Shown in pieces: positions 58,701 to 64,000 of a stretch of 64,000 bases of DNA. Positions within the stretch are counted from its first letter, which is position 1. The number at the start of each line of letters is the position of its first letter. The stretch is taken from positions 13,571,501 to 13,635,500 of the forward strand of contig NC_067201.1 of NCBI RefSeq assembly GCF_000699445.3, written 5' to 3'. Under the pieces are notes generated by a model. That model saw nothing but the letters and a program-made list of their open reading frames with translations, searched no databases and was not told the DNA's origin. The translations under genes and the position numbers were made by a program. The stretch comes from Schistosoma haematobium (lineage: Eukaryota; Platyhelminthes; Trematoda; Strigeidida; Schistosomatidae).

Positions 58701-61700
58701 TTCCTCTAATCTGCTCTTCACGAGCTTTGATTAGGCGTCGAAGTATTATTGAAGCTAATATCTTAGACACTATATTAGTCAAACTGATTCCTCTGTGATT
58801 GTCACAAGAGGACTTTTGTCCTTTCTTATAGACTGGCACAATCAGTGATTGAGACCAGTCAGATGGGATTACGTCCAGTTCCCAAATTCTACCTAAGACC
58901 TCAGTTAATCTCATTGCTAATACTGGACCACCATCCTTAAAAATCTCAGGAGTAAACCTGTCAGGGCCTGCTGCTCTCCCTCGTTTCAGATTTCCTATGG
59001 CTTTTTCAACTTCGTAAAGGGACGGAGGACCTACATTAACTTGCCATTCAGGTTGACTAGAGATCGTGGGAAACCGAAGTGTGGCTGAAGGCCAGTTGAA
59101 CTGATCCCTAAAGTGTTCTGCCCATCTATCCAATCTCCTGGATTGAGAATGAATAATATGTCCATCTTTTTCTGAGATTGTTTCGCTAACGGTCGGGTTC
59201 CTAATTCCGGTTTCCTTAACGAGTCTGAACAATTGTCTGCTATTACCTATTGCCGCTGCCTTTTCCATCTCTCTTGCTTTCGCTACCCACCACTGTTCGC
59301 GATCATTGCGTAGACTTCTTGTCAGCTTGCACTTAAGCTGACTCCGCTCTTCATTATGTTCAGAGCCGGGTGGAATGAGTTTCCGAGCATCTATCAGTGC
59401 GATAGATGCTGCTGAGATCCAGTGTTGCTCCCTAACCTTCTGGTTTACCTTACTAGCAGATATCACTGCTGTTTCCACAGCTTTTCGGATATCATTCCAT
59501 GCTGCATCGGGGTGGGCATCACATACATGGCTGCCTAACTCTATTCCTAGTTGTTCCTGAAATATACTCTTAGCTTGACTATCATTAAGTAGGCCCCTAA
59601 GAGGTTTACTTGCAGCGTCTTTCCTACGTCCAGTAAGACGCAAGCAAATGCGCGCTCGCACTAGAGCATGATCTGAATCTAGGCATGTGCTTCAGAATGA
59701 GCGACAGTCTTCTATCGAGCCCCTCCATCGATGGCTGATAGCGATGTGATCTATTTGGGTCCAACGTTGGGACGAATTCGGGGTCGCCATGTTAAAAGAT
59801 GTTTTTCCTTATGTTTAAAGTTAGTATTTGCAAGGAACAGGCGGTTATCTGAGCATAGCTGCAACAGACGGTCGCCATTATCTGTTCTTTGAGCCACGAC
59901 ACCATAAGATCCACCTAGGTGTCTTTCCCTATCGCTAAGTTTACCTACTTGAGCATTAAAGTCACCGGCCACTATTACTACATCCGAACGCCTAGCTTTT
60001 AGGAGAAGGTCCGAAAGCTTTCTGTAAAACTCATCTTTTACATCATCTGAGCTGCAGTCAGTGGGAGAATAGGCAGAAACGACGAAGAGGCAACGACGAG
60101 TGTCCCTATCTTTCCGGATTCTTACTGTTCCGTTCAGTCGGACAGCGCACAAACGACTGTCTACTGGGATCCATTCTAAGAGAGCTAGTTCTGCCCTAGG
60201 ACTCAATGCTATACCTACGCCGGCGAGGCCACGGGAAGCAGAATCAGGGCTTCCAGATACACGAAGCGTAAATCGAGTCGGTTCTTTATTTTGGCATGGT
60301 GAGGTCAAATGAATGACGCTACTCGGATCCTGTATGCGCGTTTCGGAGACGCAGCACACATCGATGGCGCGAGATTCTAAAGTTTTAGCTAAGGAAGCCT
60401 GCTGTCCTATTTGGCACAGTGTTCGTACGTTAAAAGCTCCTACGTGTAGTTTAAAGCGTGGTTTCAGGAGACCAGGAATAGCGTTCCACGTACTCGGATC
60501 GTTTGCCCTAGCGGTGCGAGATGATAAAGAGACGTGAGGAGGGTTAGTCATGGAGATAAGAGAGGCATTAGGAGGTGTAGGAAGGATTTGAATATGACCA
60601 ACTTGGTCTCGTGTGCTGTTACGGGTATGAGGGCTGATGTCACTTCCCGGCTGCCCACACCGTGGAAGGGTATTTCTTGAGGAACCTGAAAAGGAAATTG
60701 GATTAGTGTTGGTCTTAACGACTTGGAAGCGTGACCGCAGAGCACAAGGGACAACTGCTTGAGGCCGGTCGCGCACGGCCTTTTTGTGGAAGGTTTTTGA
60801 CGTGTTAGCTCCGTTCTTCAAAGGGCCTTACCGCCGGAGACGGAAATCCGTGAGGTAAGGTGAGGTGTGACATTTTTAGGGTCGACCTTTTCTAACCCCA
60901 CCCCTCCTTGTGGGAAGGCAGCATCGCTGTCATGCTGGTTGTCCGAAGGAAACACCTTACTGCTGTCACACCCCTCTACAGTCAGCAGTACGACTTCGCC
61001 CTCAGACCTTGAGTTGCTGCTTTTAGTCTTACCGTTCACCAATCGACCTGCCTGGCATGGTAGAACCTACAGGAACATATGTTCCAGCCAATATAGCTCG
61101 GTTGGGTCATCACGATAGGCAAGCCCGACCACCGCGTCAAGGTAGCAGCTTCGATCGGGGTGACGTTAAGTTACTAAATGATTACAATAAGAACTACTTT
61201 TTCAGGAGATAGAACACTTCATAACTGAGGATATGCGTTCACAGGTGGTATTGAAAGGGTACCTTATCAATACAAATTAATTAACAGGATGTAGGAAATA
61301 TCACTCATTTGATTTCAACATAGTAGTTTATCTGCAACATGGTCTTTACATATGATGAAAACATTAAGTAAAATCATGAAGAGAAGTTAAATATGAAAAT
61401 CGTTAGATTATCATCCAGAAGCTCATAGACGTCAGTAGTTCTTCAGCGAAATGATAAAACAATAGTCTCTTACCAAGTTTTCTAAGGAAAAGCGGAAGAC
61501 ATTAGAACATAACAAATACTTAGCGTCGAACAATAGTTTGTAATCGTTTGTTATAATGACAGTGGTTTAATATGTTAGGACTTACATGTATTATGTTGAT
61601 TTCAGTGGATTTAACCAACAAACTTCCATAAAGTAGGATAATTTTTGGTAGCATATTCAAGTGGCTTACGTTAAGTTTACCTGGTTATAAAAAAACTGGA

Positions 61701-62626
61701 AAGCACCGGAATGGATCGACATATTGCTGTGTCTATAAGCCAGTAATGAAGCAACATACGAGGCAGTATAAAAGTCAACAACGAGTGTGGATATTTTATT
61801 AGTAAGTTAACTTCTAAAAGATTTTAGAAAGACTACCTTGCTTTTTTAGTTCTTTTGCGTCAACATTTTTCACTTCATCACAGAAGCTAATGAGAAAACT
61901 CAAAAAGGAGACGATGAACAATCCGATTTTAATTTTTCGCTGTTTATTCTTCATCATTAGTAAGCTATAGATTTCAATCATAGGAAATTTATCTTGATGA
62001 TACATTAGGCCAACCAGACAGGTTAAATGATAAACACATGCTATTCGCAAAGATCTGACTTCACTTACTAAGGAAAGAAGGATACACTCACTAATGGTTA
62101 ATAACGTGGCATAATTTTGTTAATAAGCTATTATGTACACTGTTGATTTAATTTTCACAATAATGCTTCCTTCTCACTCAAGTAACTGATTGGTATAGGA
62201 AGCTTTTATTTCAGTAGCAGAATCGGGCATTCGCACAACACTACAATTGACTGTTTTTACACTCATTGTATCCATAAATACTCACTTTTACGAATTCTTT
62301 CAGTAATTACGTAATTATTTTTTACTTTCTGATGATAATATGATTTCATTTTCTATAGTGTATATTCCAATAGTTCATTGAATATAATAAAATAAATATT
62401 TACTTACTCTCTTCAGTGATTGTACTTTTCATCTCTGGATATTCTAATGGACGTAAAGTTTGTAGATTAGTAATAGGAAGGTAAGGCAATGATGAATGAC
62501 TTAATCCCCCATTGGTTCCATCCACTCGACGTATACGGAAACGTAAAGTAATAGGATCAGTTGAATATTGTCCATCAGATAAACGAAGTACACATGAATC
62601 AGTAAGATATTGTTCTTGATAAGGAC
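42017..62626 (-). CDS. FREM1: FRAS1/FREM-type extracellular matrix protein, 3' half (partial)
   Basis: Eight exons joined in constant phase give 902 residues plus stop: 62626-62408, 56571-55269, 52359-52145, 49929-49786, 47102-47026, 44519-44222, 43455-43282, 42297-42017. Domain order is CSPG-like repeats (FITKNEV-like FTKNEVQNHQIVFY, then LSIKDKDTNPNYLIY ... GQF ... CFTQSQINSNQILF), a Calx-beta domain, a low-complexity linker and a C-type lectin domain. This order is that of FREM1, a secreted basement-membrane protein that works with FRAS1 and FREM2 in epithelial adhesion. The upstream CSPG repeats, signal peptide and start lie beyond the window. Introns hold an RTE element, fold-back SINEs and Sm-alpha-like repeats. 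FREM1 as the nearest relative is inferred from domain order. Confidence 0.85.
42980..43036 (+). ncRNA. hammerhead-like motif, doubtful
   Basis: CTGACGG (42991-42997), a short arm with CGTAC, then GCGAAACATCTGTC. The GAAA box, a 3-bp stem III (ACA/TGT) and a GTC triplet are all in the right order. The last base of the first box is G instead of A, and stem I pairing is poor. It may be a decayed hammerhead of a third repeat family, or chance. Confidence 0.3.
43282..43455 (-). CDS. FREM1: FREM-like gene, exon with N-terminal half of lectin domain
   Basis: Acceptor ACATAG|GATGG, donor GGATAG|GTAAGT. Encodes GWKFYQHRCYRLYENKKITW and EARNYC, the classic beginning of a C-type lectin domain, ending at PFWI-G, which continues in the last exon. 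Confidence 0.9.
43822..43912 (-). repeat. Sm-alpha-like hammerhead repeat, decayed
   Basis: On the minus strand: GTGAACATTAACACGG, CAGGTACATCCAGCT, AGAGTCCCAAACAAG and ATTGCTAGC, matching the 48246-48305 copy. Three bases of the first core box are missing and the GAAA box is altered, so it is inactive. It lies in a FREM intron in the sense direction. Confidence 0.65.
44222..44519 (-). CDS. FREM1: FREM-like gene, linker exon before lectin domain
   Basis: Acceptor CTCAAG|AATCC, donor AATG|GTCAGT (weaker than usual). The 99 codons are polar and acidic (NPVKRDLTSI ... LTEWLATNDLPDSK ... IMHCLNG) without a known domain. They join in phase to the lectin exon, whose first residues complete CLNGWKFYQ. 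Confidence 0.8.
44530..45880. other. FREM intron sequence, nothing further seen
   Basis: AT-rich intron between the 47026 and 44519 exons. The open frame at 44965-45207 is not supported. Confidence 0.45.
45891..46123 (-). repeat. fold-back tRNA-derived SINE with hammerhead (copy F2)
   Basis: Arms 45891-45957 and 46057-46123 are reverse complements at 65 of 67 positions, with a 99-nt centre. The centre, read on the minus strand, carries a tRNA-like end with a perfect B box (GGTTCGAGTCC, about 46013-46023) and the hammerhead core. The arms contain the SINE tail, including the palindromic stem III and the stem I return. It is the best-preserved unit of the family and lies in a FREM intron, sense to the gene. 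The A box part of the head is reduced or lost. Confidence 0.85.
45945..45990 (-). ncRNA. type I hammerhead ribozyme motif, one core change (F2)
   Basis: Minus strand: stem I GTACTG, core CTGAGGA (45984-45978), stem II GTCC/GGAC, then CGAGAC in place of CGAAAC (A14 to G at 45960), palindromic stem III ACGGCCGT (45959-45952), cleavage triplet GTC and stem I return CAGTGC. Everything else fits a minimal hammerhead. The A14 change is expected to abolish cleavage. The very short stem III suggests the active form of the family works as a dimer. Confidence 0.8.
46425..46520 (-). repeat. Sm-alpha-like hammerhead repeat, decayed
   Basis: Minus strand: AATACATCCAGTTGATGAG, a stem II region GTCAAATAAGAT, then GATACGCGCATGCG. 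C3 and the GAAA box are changed. It is recognised by similarity to the 48246-48300 copy. Confidence 0.6.
47026..47102 (-). CDS. FREM1: FREM-like gene, short exon after Calx-beta
   Basis: 77 nt, acceptor TATTTAG|ACAACC, donor GCGAAT|GTAAGT. Encodes NHGKCQSKSYFTPIKLGNE and a Thr-rich end. It was accepted because both splice sites are good and the phase fits both neighbours; the peptide alone is not diagnostic. Confidence 0.65.
47903..48135. repeat. inverted repeat with about 100-nt arms beside Sm-alpha-like SINE
   Basis: Arms of about 100 nt (about 47904-48005 and 48033-48134) are reverse complements at roughly 90%, with a loop of less than 30 nt. The outer blocks read GATGTTGTTTTACTTGTATC and the inner ones GTTGGCATATGTGCAT. 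The right arm is the 5' part of the Sm-alpha-like unit that follows, so the left arm is an inverted partial copy. Confidence 0.85.
48018..48323 (+). repeat. Sm-alpha-like SINE, nearly complete
   Basis: It runs from AGCAAAGATGG to CCATCTTTGC, its inverted ends. The tRNA-like Pol III promoter has an A box region at about 48169-48186 and a perfect B box GGTTCGAGTCC at 48207-48217. A hammerhead motif follows. This is the arrangement described for the S-alpha repeats of Schistosoma mansoni, which are SINE-like and encode hammerheads. It lies in a FREM intron in antisense direction. Confidence 0.85.
48246..48300 (+). ncRNA. Sm-alpha-type hammerhead ribozyme motif, probably inactive
   Basis: ATACATCCAG, core TTGACGA (48256-48262), stem II GTCC/GGGC, CGAAA (48276-48280), stem III ACGC/ACAT, cleavage base C48288, then TGAGTTCCACTGC. 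C3 is T and stem III has two mismatches. Both stem III changes can be read as G-to-A at CpG sites of the usual ACGCGCGT. Confidence 0.8.
48330..49700. other. FREM intron sequence, nothing further seen
   Basis: AT-rich intron sequence; frames at 48731-49048 are chance readings of both strands without domain support. Confidence 0.45.
49707..49778. repeat. (TA)36 microsatellite next to a splice donor
   Basis: 72 nt of uninterrupted TA. On the gene strand the intron begins GTAAGTT and then enters this tract, so the repeat starts only 7 nt after the exon end. Confidence 0.98.
49786..49929 (-). CDS. FREM1: FREM-like gene, second half of Calx-beta domain
   Basis: Acceptor ATTCAG|GTGAAG, donor AACTA|GTAAGT. 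Encodes EVKKDVLISFHPTTRDFNHQ and LRFYVDLKSPTGAIL, typical of the last strands of a Calx-beta fold (a calcium-binding beta sandwich). The donor is followed after 7 nt by a 72-nt TA repeat. Confidence 0.85.
49989..50220 (-). repeat. fold-back tRNA-derived SINE with hammerhead (copy F3)
   Basis: Minus strand: inverted tail piece (from 50220), linker, A box TGGTCTAGAGGTTAA (about 50129-50115), B box GGCTCGAATCC (50085-50075), hammerhead region with TTGAGGA (50047-50041) and CGAGA, then the tail ending near 49989. Arms of about 30 nt match at most positions. Both C3 and A14 of the hammerhead are mutated. It has the same design as F1 and F2, with a more complete tRNA-like head. Confidence 0.75.
50260..51300. 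other. FREM intron sequence, nothing further seen
   Basis: AT-rich intron sequence without a supported feature. Confidence 0.45.
51309..51537 (-). mobile_element. 5'-truncated copy of the second RTE-type element
   Basis: It matches the 3' UTR of the element at 57213-61159: GTCAGTCAG tail, AACAACGTAGAACTTCGTAC, ACCACATTAGCACAGAGAT, GTGGTAGAGGTAG. The octamer AGATGTTT occurs at 51301-51308 and 51538-51545, a probable TSD. It lies in a FREM intron, in the sense direction. Confidence 0.8.
52145..52359 (-). CDS. FREM1: FREM-like gene, first half of Calx-beta domain
   Basis: Acceptor CTGCCAG|TCTGG, donor CATAAAG|GTATTT. Encodes YTICPERGILTLTVIRKG, DVYVGLSSDTAIEGKDF and KLVVFHKG, the opening strands of Calx-beta including the GxDF block. 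Confidence 0.9.
52370..54520. other. FREM intron sequence, nothing further seen
   Basis: AT-rich intron sequence between the large CSPG exon and the first Calx-beta exon. No supported gene; the open frame at 52843-53055 has no recognisable domain. Confidence 0.45.
54526..54612 (+). ncRNA. Sm-alpha-type hammerhead ribozyme motif, core intact
   Basis: CAGGTACATCTAG, core CTGACGA (54559-54565), a 5-bp stem II (GTTTT/AAAAC with loop AAAT), CGAAA (54579-54583), short stem III ATAC/GCAT, cleavage position T54591 (ATT triplet, allowed by the NUH rule), return CTGAATTCCACTGC. Stem I pairs at five of six positions, counting one G:T wobble, with a single A:C mismatch. All invariant core bases are present. 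The tRNA-like head is absent, so it is a truncated repeat. It is antisense to the FREM gene. Confidence 0.75.
55269..56571 (-). CDS. FREM1: FREM-like gene, large exon with CSPG-like repeats
   Basis: 1303 nt, acceptor CATTACAG|ATGAC, donor TATAG|GTAAGT. At least two CSPG-like repeats can be seen, each with a D-x-D-type strand and an FT(K/Q)xxxxxxxIxF block, followed by the stretch LPGYVGFYLSSENIY that precedes Calx-beta. Asn-rich tracts and a run of Ser (from a TCA repeat at about 55350-55372) interrupt it. Codon use is very AT-rich. No signal peptide: this is an internal exon. Confidence 0.85.
57445..59661 (-). pseudogene. reverse transcriptase of the second RTE-type element
   Basis: Two in-phase frames separated by one TAA (57765-57763). 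Blocks: GRAAGPDRFTPEIF, AGFRPGRGCIDQIFTLRQ, FLDLKAAFDSVDRE (motif A), GVRQGCPLSPFLF (motif B), LEYADDIVLFG (motif C), DRFTYLGSLISP, RISWDHRVSNAVVRKR, then after the stop LHQLRWLGHVLRMP to the end at SLCSPKF. Upstream the frame continues to the TGA at 59694-59692. Only point lesions are visible, so decay is recent. Confidence 0.88.
59751..60821 (-). pseudogene. endonuclease of the second RTE-type element
   Basis: APE-type endonuclease: HVGAFNVRTLCQIG, CVSETRIQD (Glu), VVSAYSPTD, VVIVAGDFNAQVG (Asp/Asn), then LLTWRP, where the C-run frameshift diverts the frame. The remaining block WTQIDHIAIS is in another frame at about 59766-59735. The open frame starts at a TTG; the first ATG is at 60551, just before the conserved domain, and is the likelier start. 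Confidence 0.85.
60822..61159 (-). promoter_or_regulatory. 5' leader of the second RTE-type element
   Basis: It is rich in G+C compared with the flanks and begins at the TSD edge with CCCCGATCGAAGCTGC on the minus strand. It should contain the element's internal promoter. It is open in one frame (61042-60818), possibly the remains of an N-terminal coding region, but no domain is recognised. Confidence 0.5.
62408..62626 (-). CDS. FREM1: FREM-like gene, most upstream exon visible
   Basis: 219 nt, acceptor TACACAG|GTCCTT, donor AGAGA|GTAAGTA. Encodes YLTDSCVLRLSDGQYSTDPI, RFRIRRVDGTNGG and PLEYPEMKSTITEE. The phase (1 nt left over) fits the 56571 exon. No further upstream exon was found up to 64000. 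Confidence 0.75.
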
Positions 62627-62819
62627 CTGTGTAAAGGTAACTATAAGTATAAATAAAATAGGTAGAATATGAAATGATAGAGGAGTGATGTCATTTTTAA
62701 GAATTACTAATGTGAGAGTTTAGAAAAGATAACGTTTATCAATTATTTCAATTAGTGAGTGTAAACATCATTTCTTTGATCTTTCTAGTTATTACTCAGC
62801 CAATCAAACAACTTAGAAC

Positions 62820-63000
62820 CTGGCACAATGTGTACATCGGTTCATGTTTCCATACTCCATTAGCATAGTGAGATGAGATTGTAAGAGAAAATCTCATAAT
62901 AGTGAACGATTATTAAATCTACTGGTTGGTTATACTATTATTTGATGAGTATTCGAAATCATCAGGATCAGAGTTTACTACAGATTTATCTCCAAAGATA
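62820..63000 (-). repeat. old 3' UTR fragment of the second RTE-type element
   Basis: GTGTACATCGGTTCATG and CCATACTCCATTAGCATAG parallel GTACATCAGTTCGAG and CCACACCACATTAGCACAG in the 57213-61159 element. It is diverged; no TSD found. Confidence 0.5.
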
Positions 63001-63009
63001 CAGACAAAA

Positions 63010-63550
63010 GTTAGTTTCATGTAGGAAAAGTGACTAAATAACCATAATTCAGTGGATGAATCGTCAAATGAGAGGATTGATTTGATTAATCAAGAAATAA
63101 ATAAGAACTAATATATTTGAAAATGGCAATTTATATTCTAAAAGATAAATGTCTCTAGTATTTATTAGTCAGAATAGATGATCTATCGATGGCTTACCCA
63201 ATTTTCAGTTCTATGTAAATATTATCTCACCTTGAAGGTAACAAGTGGGGATAATTTTACTATCTAGCCTGTAGCAGAGGCTATAGAAAAAGTGAACCTT
63301 TCAAAATTAAATGATTTAATCATGGTTTCTCATTATTCATAAAATGTCATCTCAGATGGGAAATATTAATATCAAAACTACATTTCAGTTTACAGAATGT
63401 TAATTTAAAATCGTTTCATTACGGAAGGTAAGATATTAGAAAATAGATGATATAACTCAATGTTTTCTTGTACAAGGGAACTTACAAATCCCTTTTAATA
63501 GGGTGAATAATCATGTCTACATTGAATGAACAACTAATTACATTTTATGT
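63010..63550. other. no gene recognised
   Basis: AT-rich sequence, presumably an upstream intron of the FREM-like gene. No exon with good splice sites was identified. Confidence 0.45.
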
Positions 63551-63555
63551 GTAAC

Positions 63556-63665
63556 ATAGACTCCTCAACAGTGCTCATTCACGAGCTCACTGGTAATCGA
63601 ACCCAGGACTATCAGATATCGCTACGAGCACCTAACATTTATACTACTGGATTGCCATTCGATGG
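63556..63665 (-). repeat. fold-back SINE family, partial copy (F4)
   Basis: Minus strand: ATGGCAATCCAGTAGTAT (degenerate A box), GGTTCGATTACC (B box), GTGAATGAGCACTG and TTGAGGAGTC, where it stops inside the hammerhead. The tail and any inverted arm are absent. Confidence 0.65.
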
Positions 63666-64000
63666 TTTATATTGTTTTAACGTTAATTAGTTTGTGATTT
63701 TCGCAATCATATTTCCATACTATTGCTGGATCATCACTTCACTTGATCTGTTATTCTTTGAACTATCTGATTGATTATATTTATGTCGTCATGTTTATTC
63801 AGTTTAAAGTTTATGAATTTTTTGTAGTCTACTCCATAAAAAGTTTTAATTCACTGGTGGAATTAAAGACTGTCATTTTTACAAAAAATTACAGTTTATA
63901 GCATTTAGCTTGACAATAAAAGTGACGAGCTGTAAGTTTATTAAGCTTAGAAATTAGTCAGGAAATTTTCTTTTTTAAAATTAACATTAGTTACATTAAG

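Larger units (their letters stand above)
57213..61159 (-). mobile_element. second full-length RTE-type non-LTR retrotransposon
   Basis: The 13-mer GTGACGTTAAGTT at 57200-57212 and 61160-61172 is the TSD and fixes a 3947-nt element. On the minus strand it has a G+C-rich leader, an endonuclease, an RT, a 3' UTR of about 230 nt and a terminal ACTG repeat. Lesions: one base lost from a C-run (59780-59783), a TGA at 59694-59692 and a TAA at 57765-57763. It is a different family from the 1356-4565 element (longer, with a real 3' UTR and another tail repeat) though the RT C-terminus (RWLGHVLRM) also points to the RTE group. It lies in a FREM intron, same sense. Confidence 0.9.

Noticed and set aside
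1..64000. CRISPR arrays, operons, Shine-Dalgarno sites and phage genes
   Set aside because: The window is eukaryotic; none of these was seen.

Overview
The window looks like nuclear DNA of a blood fluke (genus Schistosoma). It is AT-rich, intron-bearing eukaryotic sequence dominated by retroelements of the kinds known from schistosomes: RTE-, CR1-, BEL/Pao-, Ty3/gypsy- and Penelope-like elements, plus short tRNA-derived repeats carrying hammerhead ribozyme motifs of the S-alpha (Sm-alpha) type. The ribosomal protein gene has 29- and 36-nt introns, which fits the very short introns known in schistosomes. The species cannot be fixed from the sequence alone.

Four host genes can be supported. 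(1) A SETD4-like SET-domain methyltransferase, minus strand, two exons, 10897-14139. (2) ALG10, the last glucosyltransferase of the dolichol-linked oligosaccharide pathway, minus strand, single exon, 17957-19378. (3) RPL11 (uL5), plus strand, three exons, 37398-38005. (4) The 3' half of a large FRAS1/FREM-type extracellular-matrix gene, minus strand, eight exons from 62626 down to 42017. It has CSPG-like repeats, a Calx-beta domain split over two exons and a terminal C-type lectin domain, and the reading phase agrees at every junction.

The rest is layered mobile DNA. 1-5.7 kb: a truncated RTE copy with an 11-bp target-site duplication (TSD) beside an old Sm-alpha-like repeat, then a full-length RTE (1356-4565, 13-bp TSD) whose coding region is broken only at one A-run, then a repeat of unknown family and a fold-back tRNA-derived SINE. 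20-22.5 kb: decayed CR1-like and Penelope-like pieces. 26-34 kb: a decayed Ty3/gypsy element on the minus strand, split inside its reverse transcriptase by a very young BEL/Pao element on the plus strand (29133-33273). The BEL/Pao LTRs differ at one of 469 positions and it has a CTATC TSD. It lacks protease, RNase H and part of integrase, so it must have moved with proteins supplied from elsewhere. 36-37 kb: an old LTR-like copy and a CR1 3' end. 57.2-61.2 kb: a second full-length RTE-type element (57213-61159, 13-bp TSD) lying in a FREM intron in the same sense as the gene.

The most distinctive pattern is a set of short repeats that combine a Pol III-type tRNA-like head, a hammerhead ribozyme motif and an inverted copy of their own tail, giving fold-back units. 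Three are clear (5.3-5.7, 45.9-46.1, 50.0-50.2 kb) and a fourth is partial (63.6 kb). Sm-alpha-like hammerhead repeats occur at five further sites. Most motif copies carry core mutations; the one at 54.55 kb keeps every conserved core base.
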